From positions 2,900,501-2,964,500 of the forward strand of contig NZ_CP027062.1 of the NCBI RefSeq assembly GCF_002966125.1: 64,000 bases of DNA, in the 5' to 3' direction. The position numbers were made by a program, and so were the translations under genes. This document shows, in pieces, positions 53,651 through 62,796 of the stretch (positions are counted from its first letter, which is position 1; each line of letters starts with the position of its first letter). The stretch is from Pukyongia salina (lineage in GTDB: Bacteria; Bacteroidota; Bacteroidia; Flavobacteriales; Flavobacteriaceae). The notes beneath the pieces were generated by a model. The model ran no database searches. It was not told the origin of the DNA and saw only the letters and a program-made list of their open reading frames with translations.

Positions 53651-54646
53651 ATGCAATTACAACAAAGAATTAACGGATTTGTGAAATTAGGAAACTTCCT
53701 GTCAACTGAAGTTTTTAAAAATGAAGAGCTCATAAATTCCGCCAGCGCCCATAACGGCTGGTTTACCAAAGAAAATATCATCTTTGCCCTACAAGGCTGG
53801 AGTGAAATTCTCACCGAAGAAAAGCTAAACAAATGGCTGTCTCCGTACAGCTTCCCGGAAAAGCAGCCTAAAACCGTCGCCATAGTGATCGCAGGTAATA
53901 TCCCTTTGGTTGGTTTTCACGATTTTCTTTCGGTGCTGATCACGGGTAATAAGGTACTGGCAAAGCTCTCCTCCAATGATACGGTCCTGCTCCCTTTTCT
54001 TGCCAAAAAACTAATTGAAATCGAACCTGGTTTTGCTGGACTGATCGAATTTACGGAAGATAGACTTTCCAATTTCGATGCTGTGATCGCCACAGGAAGC
54101 AACAATACGGCCCGTTATTTTGAATATTATTTCGGCAAATACCCCAGCATTATCAGGAAAAACAGAAATTCGGTGGCAATTTTATCCGGCAATGAAACGC
54201 CCGAACAACTTGACGCCCTGGCGGAGGATATTTTCCGGTATTTCGGACTTGGTTGCCGAAATGTCTCAAAACTCTTCCTGCCCAAGGATTATAATTTCGA
54301 CCCCTTCTTTAATGCGATGTACGGCTGGAAGGAGATAATCAATAATAACAAGTACATCAATAATTACGATTACAATAAAGCGGTTTACCTAATGAGTAAT
54401 ATCGAACTGCTGGATAACGAATTCTTATTACTGAAGGAAGACAACGGTTTTTCCTCCCCTATTTCGGTGGTGTTCTACCAATATTATGAGAGTGAAGACG
54501 AGCTTCGGAAATACCTTTCAGAAAATAAAGAACATATACAGGCTATCGTTTCGGAAAAGGACATCCCCTTCGGTGCGGCTCAAAAGCCACAACTATGGGA
54601 TTATGCAGACGGAGTGGATACTATTTCCTTCTTGCTTGAATTATAA
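53651..54646 (+). CDS. Acyl-CoA reductase (LuxC family)
   Basis: A 331-residue NADPH-dependent reductase that makes fatty aldehydes from acyl thioesters. It has the family region [21 protein letters not shown] (80-100) and the nucleotide-site segment [17 protein letters not shown]. The catalytic Cys is C202 in [11 protein letters not shown]. It is shorter than luminous-bacterial LuxC (about 480 residues) and no luxD or luxE gene is nearby. The physiological substrate is unknown. In Flavobacteriia it regularly sits between this ferredoxin and serC-serA. Confidence 0.85.
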   Translation: MQLQQRINGFVKLGNFLSTEVFKNEELINSASAHNGWFTKENIIFALQGWSEILTEEKLNKWLSPYSFPEKQPKTVAIVIAGNIPLVGFHDFLSVLITGNKVLAKLSSNDTVLLPFLAKKLIEIEPGFAGLIEFTEDRLSNFDAVIATGSNNTARYFEYYFGKYPSIIRKNRNSVAILSGNETPEQLDALAEDIFRYFGLGCRNVSKLFLPKDYNFDPFFNAMYGWKEIINNNKYINNYDYNKAVYLMSNIELLDNEFLLLKEDNGFSSPISVVFYQYYESEDELRKYLSENKEHIQAIVSEKDIPFGAAQKPQLWDYADGVDTISFLLEL

Positions 54647-54807
54647 TACCAACGTAGAACGAACTATCATATCATCTGCGAAATTATCTCAATTCGTACT
54701 GAAGGATCTTTCGTTGATTTCCTGTTAATAGTTTTCCTAATAAAAGTCATTTTATTTACCTAAAATTATCCCTTTCTTCACATCTTTGTAACCTGAAAAA
54801 TCCACTC

Positions 54808-55875
54808 ATGAAAAAACATAATTTTAGCCCGGGCCCTTGTATCTTACCGCAACAGGTTTTTGAAAAAACCTCGAAAGCAGTATTGGATTACAACGGGATA
54901 GGCCTATCTGTAATGGAGATCTCACACCGCTCGAAAGAGTTTATTGAGATCATGGAAAATGCCCGAACACTGGCCCTCGAGCATTTGGGACTTGAAAATA
55001 AAGGCTACAAAGCACTCTTTCTGCAAGGCGGTGCTAGCATGCAGTTTCTTATGGCGTCGTATAACCTGCTGGAGAAAAAGGCAGCGTATCTCAATACCGG
55101 TACATGGTCGAGCAAGGCTGTAAAAGAAGCAAAATTGTTTGGCGAAGTGATCGAGGTGGCTTCCTCGAAGGATGCTAATTTCAATTATATTCCTAAAGAC
55201 TACACTATACCTCCCGATGTGGATTATTTTCACTGTACCAGTAATAATACCATCTTCGGAACTCAACTTAAAACGCTACCACAAACCGATGTCCCTGTTG
55301 TTTGCGATATGAGTAGTGATATATTTTCCAGAAATCTGGATTTCTCGAAATTTGGTTTGATATACGCCGGAGCCCAAAAGAATATGGGACCCTCTGGAAC
55401 CACTTTAGTGGTAATAAAGGAAGATATCTTAGGTAAAGTGAGCCGTTCTATACCGTCCATGCTGGACTACAAGGTGCATCTCGATAAGGATAGTATGTTC
55501 AATACTCCACCGGTTCTTGCGGTATATGTTTCTATGCTTACCCTGGAATGGCTTAAGGAAAAAGGAGGTATCTCGGCCATGGAGAAAATAAACGAGGCAA
55601 AGGCCGGCCTACTCTATACGGAGATAGACAGAAACCCATTGTTTAAGGGATTTGTGGCTCAAAAAGGGGATCGATCTCCTATGAATGCAACCTTTAATCT
55701 TACAGATGAAAGTGTTAAGGAAAAGTTTGACACCATGTGGAAAGAGGCCGGTATTAATGGACTTAACGGCCACCGAAGTGTTGGCGGATACAGGGCTTCC
55801 ATGTATAATGCCCTTCCTCTTGAGAGCGTACAGGTATTAGTTGATGTGATGCAGGAAGCAGAACGTACGGCTTAA
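54808..55875 (+). CDS. serC: Phosphoserine aminotransferase
   Basis: PLP enzyme that converts 3-phosphohydroxypyruvate to phosphoserine in serine (and pyridoxal) synthesis. It has 355 residues. It starts HNFSPGPCILP as in the family, with FLQGGASMQF for phosphate binding, the PLP Lys K191 (YAGAQKNMGPSG) and NGLNGHRSVGGYRASMYNA near the end. It is followed 168 nt later by the dehydrogenase that provides its substrate. Confidence 0.97.
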   Translation: MKKHNFSPGPCILPQQVFEKTSKAVLDYNGIGLSVMEISHRSKEFIEIMENARTLALEHLGLENKGYKALFLQGGASMQFLMASYNLLEKKAAYLNTGTWSSKAVKEAKLFGEVIEVASSKDANFNYIPKDYTIPPDVDYFHCTSNNTIFGTQLKTLPQTDVPVVCDMSSDIFSRNLDFSKFGLIYAGAQKNMGPSGTTLVVIKEDILGKVSRSIPSMLDYKVHLDKDSMFNTPPVLAVYVSMLTLEWLKEKGGISAMEKINEAKAGLLYTEIDRNPLFKGFVAQKGDRSPMNATFNLTDESVKEKFDTMWKEAGINGLNGHRSVGGYRASMYNALPLESVQVLVDVMQEAERTA

Positions 55876-56043
55876 GATAATAAAAGGTTCTGTGGTTTAA
55901 GAGATTATTGCAGATTGGAGTTTTAAATTTGCAACTGAATAACAACCAAAATAAATTCCTTGCATTACCTTAAAAAAGCTAAATGCAGTTGAAAAGGTAT
56001 TGGACTTGGAAAAAATTTAAAACTTATAATTTAAAATTGAGTA

Positions 56044-57000
56044 ATGAAAGTATTAGCGAATGACGGAATCTCTCAAAGCGGAATCGATGCATTATCGGCC
56101 GGTGGATTTGAGGTTATAACTACCAAGGTTGCCCAGGAACAACTGGCAAACTATATAAATGAAAATAAGATTGATGTCTTACTGGTTCGCAGTGCTACCA
56201 CGGCGCGTAAAGAATTGATCGATGCCTGCCCTACCTTAAAGATCATTGGTCGTGGCGGTGTAGGTATGGATAATATCGATGTGGATTATGCCCGGGAGAA
56301 AGGAATTCACGTAATTAACACCCCGGCGGCTTCCTCAGCTTCGGTGGCCGAACTGGTATTTGCTCATTTATATGGAGGGGTACGGTTCCTTTACGATGCA
56401 AACAGAAACATGCCTCTGGAAGGAGACAGTAAATTTAAGGATCTCAAGAAAGCTTATGCCGGGGGCCGTGAATTACGCGGAAAAACTATAGGTATTATTG
56501 GCTTCGGAAGAATTGGCCAGGAGGTTGCCAAAATTGCTTTAGGTTGCGGTATGCGCGTGATGGCAAGCGATATGTACGTTGAAGAGGCGAATATCACAGT
56601 AGATTTTTACGATGGCCAATCGGTAAGTTTTCTTATTAAATCTGAACCTGTTTCAGAAGTATTGAAGCAAAGTGATTTTATAACGCTACATGTACCGGCT
56701 CAAAAGGAATACGTGATCGGTAAAAAAGAAATCGAAATGATGAAGAAAGGTGCAGCCATCATCAATGCAGCACGTGGAGGGGTGATCGATGAAGACGCCC
56801 TGCTAGAGGCCCTGGAGAATGAAAAATTATCGTTTGCCGCATTAGATACCTTCGAAACCGAACCCAAGCCGGCTATAAAAGTTTTGATGAACGGCAGACT
56901 GTCTCTTAGTCCTCATATTGGTGCGGCTACCAGGGAAGCACAGGACAGAATTGGCACCGAACTGGCAACACAGATCATTTCGATCTTAAAGCCTGCATAG
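56044..57000 (+). CDS. serA: D-3-phosphoglycerate dehydrogenase (2-hydroxyacid dehydrogenase family)
   Basis: First enzyme of serine synthesis, acting just before SerC. It has 318 residues, a short form without an ACT domain, so serine feedback at such a domain is absent. The Rossmann motif IGIIGFGRIGQEVAKIAL, the active Arg in NAARGGVIDEDALLEAL, the Glu after LDTFETEP and the catalytic His in LSPHIGAAT are all present. Location next to serC supports the serA name over a generic hydroxyacid dehydrogenase. Confidence 0.9.
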   Translation: MKVLANDGISQSGIDALSAGGFEVITTKVAQEQLANYINENKIDVLLVRSATTARKELIDACPTLKIIGRGGVGMDNIDVDYAREKGIHVINTPAASSASVAELVFAHLYGGVRFLYDANRNMPLEGDSKFKDLKKAYAGGRELRGKTIGIIGFGRIGQEVAKIALGCGMRVMASDMYVEEANITVDFYDGQSVSFLIKSEPVSEVLKQSDFITLHVPAQKEYVIGKKEIEMMKKGAAIINAARGGVIDEDALLEALENEKLSFAALDTFETEPKPAIKVLMNGRLSLSPHIGAATREAQDRIGTELATQIISILKPA

Positions 57001-57044
57001 CTGGATTTTTAGTACATTGACCTTTTAAACCAAAAACGTAAATA

Positions 57045-57677
57045 ATGGCAGGAATTTTAGATCTTTTAAATAGTGACCTGGGCAAGCAACTTATAAATGG
57101 TGCAAGCCGGGAAACCAAACAACCTGAAGATAAAACGGCTCAGGTAGTGCAAATGGCTATACCCCTACTCATGGGAGCTATGAAGCGTAATGCCAAAAGT
57201 CCGGAAGGTGCTGCCGGCCTGATGGGAGCTTTAGAAAGTAAACACGATGGAAGTTTACTCGATAATTTAGGCGGATTTTTTGAAGGCGGTGTTTCTGAAG
57301 ATCAGAAGATAGATGGCCTTGGGATATTAGGTCATGTACTGGGAGGGTCTCAGGACAATGTGGTTGGTGCCCTGTCTAAAAAGTCGGGAATGGATTCCAA
57401 CTCGGTAATGCAGATCCTGCAGGTAGCAGCTCCCGTTATCCTGGCCTACCTTGGGAAAGAGAAAAGACAGAAAAACGTCTCATCACCCAGTGGAATCGAA
57501 GGATTACTGGGCGGTATGTTAGGTGGCGGACGCAAACAACAAAAGAAGTCTCAATCCATGATAGAAATGCTGCTTGATGGTGATGGTGATGGTAGTGTGG
57601 TAGACGATATTGCCGGTATGGTGTTAAGTGGAGGTAAGAAGAAAGGCGGCCTATTGGGAAGCCTCTTTGGAAGATAA
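57045..57677 (+). CDS. DUF937 protein with EF-hand-like motif
   Basis: A 210-residue Gly-rich protein of the DUF937 family. The start MAGILDLLNSDLGKQLINGAS and VVQMAIPLLMGAMKRNAKSPEGAAGLMGALE are typical. Residues about 180-191 (DGDGDGSVVDD) resemble a calcium-binding loop, then GLLGSLFGR ends the protein. No signal peptide. The role is unknown; related proteins are abundant and cytoplasmic or surface-associated. Confidence 0.85.
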   Translation: MAGILDLLNSDLGKQLINGASRETKQPEDKTAQVVQMAIPLLMGAMKRNAKSPEGAAGLMGALESKHDGSLLDNLGGFFEGGVSEDQKIDGLGILGHVLGGSQDNVVGALSKKSGMDSNSVMQILQVAAPVILAYLGKEKRQKNVSSPSGIEGLLGGMLGGGRKQQKKSQSMIEMLLDGDGDGSVVDDIAGMVLSGGKKKGGLLGSLFGR

Positions 57678-57701
57678 ATCGATAAGAAATAAATTAACTG
57701 G

Positions 57702-57731
57702 CGCCTCTAACTTCGGTTGGGGGCGTTTTTT
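57702..57731 (+). terminator. Terminator after the DUF937 gene
   Basis: CGCCTCTAAC (57702-57711) pairs with GTTGGGGGCG (57716-57725; two G-T pairs) through a stable TTCG loop, and six T follow. It ends transcription before the next gene at 57794. Confidence 0.88.
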
Positions 57732-57793
57732 GTTAAAGGCCGTTAAAATAGCTTATAGAAATAGAGGGTTTCGTAAATTTACCTTAAAGAAAA

Positions 57794-58231
57794 ATGATGA
57801 GATATTTCCTGGCCATATTGGGTTTTGCGCTGATGATTTACAGTTGCGATTCGGGTAGAACGGGCATGTCCGGTGGATCTGATGCTACTTCAGAAACCAT
57901 GGATACTGTTCGTATTGCCAACGACAGCCTTGAATATGAGATCATTATCCTGGACCTGGGTTTTAATAACTGGCTTGTCACGCAACCCCCTGAGGGGTAT
58001 TACAGTCAGTCGTTTCTCGAAAACCGCAACAGACTTTTTGTTACAGAGTACAACCGGCGGGTTCAGAATTTTCAACGGTACGATCCAAATCTATATCAGC
58101 AGGAAATAAACTACGAATTTGATGTAGATTACGGCTATGAAGTGAATTATCTCCTATACAATTATATGATGTTCTTCCAGGAACGATACAAACAGTCGTT
58201 CACGGGAGGCAGACAGGGACCTAAACAATGA
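57794..58231 (+). CDS. DUF6146 lipoprotein
   Basis: A 145-residue lipoprotein: signal FLAILGFALMIYSC with lipidated Cys at 18, then a Gly/Ser/Thr-rich linker. The DUF6146 core is LEYEIIILDLGFNNWLVTQPPEGYYSQSFLENRNRLFVTEYNRRV, rich in Tyr and Asn. It is found in Flavobacteriia and has an unknown function. It overlaps the next gene by 4 nt (ATGA) and opens a four-gene unit that ends with a TonB receptor. Confidence 0.83.
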   Translation: MMRYFLAILGFALMIYSCDSGRTGMSGGSDATSETMDTVRIANDSLEYEIIILDLGFNNWLVTQPPEGYYSQSFLENRNRLFVTEYNRRVQNFQRYDPNLYQQEINYEFDVDYGYEVNYLLYNYMMFFQERYKQSFTGGRQGPKQ

Positions 58232-58530
58232 AGAAGTTAAAGGAGCGCTGGAACATAGAAAGTAATTGGAGGTTATTTGTAATATTCCTTGTATTTGCGG
58301 TAGTTGGGAGTAGCTCGGCCAAGGTTGCCGGGCCTGTGATGGAGGCTATTGGAATACACAAAGACAGCATGGCCGGCTATTTTTATTGGCCACTGCGAAT
58401 AATCCTGATATTCCCTATTTACCAGGTGTTTTTGGTGTTGTTTGGATGGCTGTATGGCGAATTCGAGTTTTTCTGGAATTTTGAGAAAAAGATGTTACGA
58501 TTAGTTGGTTTAGGATTTCTTCTGAAATGA
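58228..58530 (+). CDS. DUF6787 small membrane protein
   Basis: A 100-residue protein with two or three membrane helices (about 15-38, WRLFVIFLVFAVVGSSSAKVAG, and 54-76, WPLRIILIFPIYQVFLVLFGW) and a basic N-terminus. Homologues are sometimes labelled as prolipoprotein diacylglyceryl transferase without support. The function is unknown. It overlaps both neighbours by 4 nt, so it is strictly coupled to them. Confidence 0.8.
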   Translation: MKKLKERWNIESNWRLFVIFLVFAVVGSSSAKVAGPVMEAIGIHKDSMAGYFYWPLRIILIFPIYQVFLVLFGWLYGEFEFFWNFEKKMLRLVGLGFLLK

Positions 58531-58859
58531 ATAAGACCGGAAACATAAGAATTACTTTCGCATCTCTTCTACTGGTTGCAGCCTTATTGTTGCCTAGCGG
58601 AATTCAATTTGTCCATGCAATTGAAAACCATAATCACCCCAGTTGTACCGATTTCAGTACTCACATTCACGAAACACAATTAGATTGTTCCATTTGTCAT
58701 TTTCACTTATCGGTTTTCAGTTTTACTCCGATCGAAGAAAGTGAAGTCTTCAGCCAATCGAATAATTTTAAATCAATCTTCGGAAATATAGACTCTGAAG
58801 GTCACTTCTTTTACCCCTATCGTGCTTTAAGAGGCCCACCCGTTTTGGTTCAACCCTGA
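58527..58859 (+). CDS. Secreted His/Cys-rich small protein before a TonB receptor
   Basis: A 110-residue protein with a signal peptide (about 1-31, ending FVHA). The mature start is unusually rich in His and Cys: IENHNHPSCTDFSTHIHETQLDCSICHFHLSVF. C40, C54 and C57 approximately, with seven His residues nearby, look like a metal-binding segment. The rest (about 70-110) is unremarkable. It lies 31 nt before a TonB-dependent receptor gene, so it may bind a metal such as zinc or copper in the periplasm for or from that receptor. This is an inference from composition. Confidence 0.72.
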   Translation: MNKTGNIRITFASLLLVAALLLPSGIQFVHAIENHNHPSCTDFSTHIHETQLDCSICHFHLSVFSFTPIEESEVFSQSNNFKSIFGNIDSEGHFFYPYRALRGPPVLVQP

Positions 58860-58890
58860 TCAATTTCAGTAGTAACCAAAATAATAAACA

Positions 58891-61122
58891 ATGAAAACAT
58901 TTTATATGTCCTTGCTGCTATGCTTGATTGTATTTACAGCAAGGTCGCAAAACAGCATAAGCGGAACTGTCACCGCTGCGGGTAGTAACGAACCCCTATT
59001 GGCAGCAATCTACATCCCACAACTCGAGATAGGAACAGAAACAGATCTCAACGGGTATTACGAATTAAAAGGGATCCCAACGGGTACCTTTACCGTGGTA
59101 TGCTCCTTTCTGGGATACGCCACCTATTCGGAGAAATTTAGTTTTTCGGGAGAAAATACGTCGCTCACCATCGATATAGAAATGGAAGAAAGCGCCGTGG
59201 AAATGGCCCAGGTCATTATCGCAGCACCCTTTCATAAGCTACAACGAGACAATGTTATGAAAGTGGAGCGCTTATCGGTAGACGAACTCTCAAAATCTGG
59301 AGCCACTACCTTATCTGAAGGTATCACCACCATCGCCGGGGTAGAAAGTATTAGTACCGGGGTGGGTATAGGAAAACCTGTGATCCGGGGCCTGAGCGCT
59401 AATCGCGTCCTTACTTACGCCCAGGGGGTAAGGTTGGAGAATCAGCAATTTGGTGACGAACACGGGCTAGGCCTAAACGCTTCGGGTACCGGGAGTGTGG
59501 AGGTGATCAAAGGACCGGCTTCCCTTCTGTATGGAAGCGATGCCCTTGGTGGAGTATTGTATTTTAACCCCGAACCTTTTGCCGCTGTTGGTAAAACCAC
59601 GGCCGATGCCACAGCCACTTACTTTTCCAATACGCAAGGCTATAGTTTTAATGCCGGGGCACAAACCTCTGGAGAGAAACTAAAATTTCTTGCGAGGGTA
59701 GCCTACGATGCGCATAGCGATTACGAAGCCGGTGATGGTACTCGGGTTACCAATTCGAGGTTCAATGAAACAGATCTAAAGACGGGACTGCGCTATCAAG
59801 GCAACAAGGTAAAAAGCACATTCCGTTATAATTATAACCGGGCTAATATTGGGATTCCTGAAGAATTGGGTGCTCAAACCACCGAGAAGAAACCTGTAGA
59901 ACCCTATCAGGAGATCGACAATCATATTCTCAGCCTGGAGAACAACCACTTTTTCAACAATTCCAGTCTGGATGTAAAATTGGGATATATATTTAATGAT
60001 CGCCGTGAATTCGAGGAACATGAAGAAGGTGAACCGGAAGAAGGCCCCGCTCTTCAGATGAAACTCAACACCCTTAATTACGACGTGAAATACAATTTGC
60101 CCGATCTTGGTGATTTCGAGACCATCGTTGGTGTTCAGGGGATGTTTCAGAAAAACAAGAATTTTGGAGAGGAAATACTCATTCCAGACGCTACGGTTGT
60201 GGATATAGGGGTGCTGGGCACAACGCATTATCACCTGGAAAAGATCGATATTCAGGCGGGCTTGCGGTACGATATCCGGAAACTCGATAGCGATGCTGCA
60301 TTTACACTCGAAGGGGAAATGTTCATACCTGCCCTGGAGCGCGATTTCAATAGTTTCAATGCTGCATTGGGTGCAAAGTTTGATATCGATAAGCAACTTT
60401 CCGGACGTGTGAACCTGGCTTCAGGTTTCCGTGCGCCAAATCTTGCGGAGCTAACTTCCAATGGAGTTCATGAAGGAACAAACCGGTATGAGGTGGGTAA
60501 CCCCAACCTGGACAACGAACAGAACCTCCAATTGGACGTTTCTTTAGAATACGGCAACGAACATGTTGAGATCTTCGCTAACGGTTTTTACAATCTGGTA
60601 GATAACTTTATTTTTATTTTGCCCACCGGGGAAATGATAGACGACAATTTTGTTTTCAACTACGTACAGGACGACAGCAAATTGTACGGTGGTGAATTTG
60701 GGCTGCATTTGCACCCGCATCCATTGGATTGGCTTCATCTTGAAAGTAGTTTCCAGACTGTGACAGGCGAAATGGACAACGGAGAGAACCTTCCATTGAT
60801 ACCGGCCAACAGTATCAGAAATACGTTAAATGTTGAGTTTGGAGCAAATAAGTTCTTTAAACAATCTGAAGCTTTTGTCACTCTACTTAGTGTGATGGAT
60901 CAGGATAATACCAGTGCGAGCGAACTTAGAACAGGTGGATATAGCTTGGTGAATCTGGGCGCTAGTGCCAGTTTACAATTAAACGCTACAACGGTAGATC
61001 TTAGGTTTGCGATAACCAATATCTTCAACAAAGAATATATTTCTCATCTGTCCCGACTTAAGTCGGATGGAATTATGAATATGGGTAGAAATATTACCGG
61101 TACCGTTATTATAGGGATATAA
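58891..61122 (+). CDS. TonB-dependent outer membrane receptor
   Basis: A 743-residue receptor. The signal peptide (1-19, ending ARS) is followed by a CarboxypepD_reg-like domain (about 20-105, ISGTVTAAGSNEPLLAAIYIPQLEIGTETDLNGYYELKGIPTGTF). The plug is at about 120-230 (VGIGKPVIRGLSANRVLTY, then GSVEVIKGPASLLYGSDALGG), and a 22-strand barrel ends LSRLKSDGIMNMGRNITGTVIIGI. An acidic/His loop (EFEEHEEGEPEEGP) could contact metal. No SusD partner follows, which argues against a glycan system. With the His/Cys-rich peptide upstream, metal or siderophore uptake is likely. Confidence 0.9.
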   Translation: MKTFYMSLLLCLIVFTARSQNSISGTVTAAGSNEPLLAAIYIPQLEIGTETDLNGYYELKGIPTGTFTVVCSFLGYATYSEKFSFSGENTSLTIDIEMEESAVEMAQVIIAAPFHKLQRDNVMKVERLSVDELSKSGATTLSEGITTIAGVESISTGVGIGKPVIRGLSANRVLTYAQGVRLENQQFGDEHGLGLNASGTGSVEVIKGPASLLYGSDALGGVLYFNPEPFAAVGKTTADATATYFSNTQGYSFNAGAQTSGEKLKFLARVAYDAHSDYEAGDGTRVTNSRFNETDLKTGLRYQGNKVKSTFRYNYNRANIGIPEELGAQTTEKKPVEPYQEIDNHILSLENNHFFNNSSLDVKLGYIFNDRREFEEHEEGEPEEGPALQMKLNTLNYDVKYNLPDLGDFETIVGVQGMFQKNKNFGEEILIPDATVVDIGVLGTTHYHLEKIDIQAGLRYDIRKLDSDAAFTLEGEMFIPALERDFNSFNAALGAKFDIDKQLSGRVNLASGFRAPNLAELTSNGVHEGTNRYEVGNPNLDNEQNLQLDVSLEYGNEHVEIFANGFYNLVDNFIFILPTGEMIDDNFVFNYVQDDSKLYGGEFGLHLHPHPLDWLHLESSFQTVTGEMDNGENLPLIPANSIRNTLNVEFGANKFFKQSEAFVTLLSVMDQDNTSASELRTGGYSLVNLGASASLQLNATTVDLRFAITNIFNKEYISHLSRLKSDGIMNMGRNITGTVIIGI

Positions 61123-61155
61123 AAAAATCCTCCGGAGCCAGTGGTTCCGGAGGAT
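61121..61155 (-). terminator. Terminator between the converging TonB receptor and DUF4112 genes
   Basis: ATCCTCCGGA (61127-61136) pairs perfectly with TCCGGAGGAT (61146-61155) over a 9-nt loop. On the minus strand seven T follow. It ends the DUF4112 transcript; on the plus strand the T-run is weak. Confidence 0.9.
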
Positions 61156-61178
61156 CATTCTACTATTTATTTAATTTT

Positions 61179-61487
61179 CTATTCGTTTACCTCAACCTCG
61201 ATGGTTTGCACAGTTTGTTTTGGAGCTGATGCGAACACAAAGGTGTAGATCCACATAAGGGTAAAGGTAGGTATGAAGTCGGTAAATGGGAGAATCTCTT
61301 CCAGGAATACGATCGCGGCTGCCACTTTTCCTGTATTCCCTTCATACATATCGCTCATTTTCTTTGCTGCGTAAGGAGCCCAGAAGATATCAAGGAATGG
61401 GCCAATTCCGGGGATAAAGGCCGTGCTCATCCCTATAACATCGTAGAGAATTCCCTGTCGCAGAAGTTTCAATTTATTTTTTTTCAT
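61179..61487 (-). CDS. DUF4112 membrane protein
   Basis: A 102-residue protein of the DUF4112 family. ILYDVIGMSTAFIPGIGPFLDIFWAPYAAKKMSDMYEGNTGKVAAAIVFLEEILPFTDFIPTF covers the family core, with two amphipathic to membrane segments. Short acidic C-terminus. The role is unknown; related proteins occur in bacteria and archaea. It is 49 nt downstream of folE. Confidence 0.85.
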   Translation of the reverse strand: MKKNKLKLLRQGILYDVIGMSTAFIPGIGPFLDIFWAPYAAKKMSDMYEGNTGKVAAAIVFLEEILPFTDFIPTFTLMWIYTFVFASAPKQTVQTIEVEVNE

Positions 61488-61536
61488 CTTGAGATTTTAA
61501 ATTATACAGATGTTAACGCAAGAAACCTGCCAGAAA

Positions 61537-62136
61537 TTATGCCAGATCTGTTCCTATGAGTCGCATAAATTCGGTTCTTGTTTCAATTTTCTCAAATTGC
61601 CCCCTGAAGCCGGAGGTTGTGGTCACACTGTTTTGTTTCTGAACCCCCCGCATCATCATACACATATGGGCAGCTTCTATAACCACGGCCACCCCTTTAG
61701 GCCTAAGGGTCTCGTTGATACACTCTAAAATGTTATGGGTTAATCGTTCCTGAACCTGCAATCTTCTTGCAAATACATCTACTACCCGGGGTATCTTACT
61801 CAGACCCACGATGCGACCGTCCGGAATATAGGCCACATGAGCTTTCCCAAAGAAAGGTAAGATGTGATGTTCGCATAGGGAATACAATTCTATATTCTTC
61901 ACCACGATCATGTCGTGATACTCTTCCTCGAACATAGCTTCCTGAAGTATTTCGGCGGGATCCATACAGTGCCCGGATGTTAGGAATTGTATTGCTTTGG
62001 CTGCGCGTTCCGGGGTTTTCACGATCCCGTCCCGTTCCATATCCTCCCCTATTCCTTCAAGGATCTTAGTATAGTTTTGCTTTAACTCGTCTGTGATCGG
62101 CTGATCATATTCTTCGTAACTTTTATACGACCCCAT
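61537..62136 (-). CDS. folE: GTP cyclohydrolase I
   Basis: Zinc enzyme that opens GTP to dihydroneopterin triphosphate, the first step of folate synthesis. It has 199 residues. The zinc-site motif [20 protein letters not shown] (about 104-123) carries the Cys and the two His, and a second Cys/His comes from [32 protein letters not shown] is the substrate-contact helix. It overlaps msrA by 14 nt. Confidence 0.96.
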   Translation of the reverse strand: MGSYKSYEEYDQPITDELKQNYTKILEGIGEDMERDGIVKTPERAAKAIQFLTSGHCMDPAEILQEAMFEEEYHDMIVVKNIELYSLCEHHILPFFGKAHVAYIPDGRIVGLSKIPRVVDVFARRLQVQERLTHNILECINETLRPKGVAVVIEAAHMCMMMRGVQKQNSVTTTSGFRGQFEKIETRTEFMRLIGTDLA

Positions 62137-62677
62137 TGGTTTTTAATTTATCTGAATAAAATTTTTTGATCTTCTCTAATTTAGGAGCTATTATGAACTG
62201 ACAGTATGGCTGTTGCGCATTCTGGTTATAATATTCCTGATGATTAACCTCGGCCTCATAGAACACCTCAAGCGGACTAACTTCGGTAACGATCTCTTTT
62301 TCGAAAATACGCTCGTTCTTTAAAAAATCCATAAAAGCTTCGATTTCTTTTTTTTGTGCTTCAGAAGTGTAAAAGATAGCACTTCTGTATTGAGTTCCTA
62401 CGTCGTTTCCCTGGCGGTTCAAGGTGGTAGGATCATGGGTTGCAAAAAACACCTCCAGCAAGGTTTGAAGGCTAATGGTCTCCGGATCGAAGATAATCTG
62501 CACTCCCTCGGCATGTCCGGTACGTCCGCTACACACTTCGCGATATGCAGGATTCTTTATATGCCCCCCGGTATAGCCGGAACGCACCTCCAAAACCCCG
62601 TCAAAACGCTGAAAAACAGCTTCGGTACACCAAAAACATCCTCCGGCAAGTACAATTTTTTCATTTTTCATTTTCAT
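62123..62677 (-). CDS. msrA: Peptide methionine-S-sulfoxide reductase
   Basis: Repairs oxidised methionine. It has 184 residues, with catalytic C14 in [14 protein letters not shown], the family segments [21 protein letters not shown] and [12 protein letters not shown], and NHQEYYNQN near 155. The second Cys of GCFWC could recycle it. No MsrB domain is fused. It is cotranscribed with folE. Confidence 0.95.
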   Translation of the reverse strand: MKMKNEKIVLAGGCFWCTEAVFQRFDGVLEVRSGYTGGHIKNPAYREVCSGRTGHAEGVQIIFDPETISLQTLLEVFFATHDPTTLNRQGNDVGTQYRSAIFYTSEAQKKEIEAFMDFLKNERIFEKEIVTEVSPLEVFYEAEVNHQEYYNQNAQQPYCQFIIAPKLEKIKKFYSDKLKTNGVV

Positions 62678-62762
62678 AGCGTCTTAAAATTACGACATTG
62701 ATAATTGGGATATAAAAATCTTGATTTTATTTAACTTTTCTGTAATAATTCAGCCAAAATCG

Positions 62763-62770
62763 TAGTTTTG
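62763..62770 (+). promoter_or_regulatory. -7 promoter element for the DUF5916 gene
   Basis: TAGTTTTG matches TAnnTTTG. The predicted start site is near 62776, 21 nt before the ATG at 62797. Confidence 0.6.
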
Positions 62771-62796
62771 TGCAATTCGAATGAATTCCACCCTAC

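Noticed and set aside
53651-54646. Bioluminescence (lux) gene cluster
   Set aside because: There is no luxA, luxB, luxD or luxE nearby, and the protein is shorter than luminous LuxC. The surrounding genes are for serine synthesis.
58228-58530. Prolipoprotein diacylglyceryl transferase
   Set aside because: It is only 100 residues with two or three helices and lacks the Lgt signature (HGGL and the conserved Arg).
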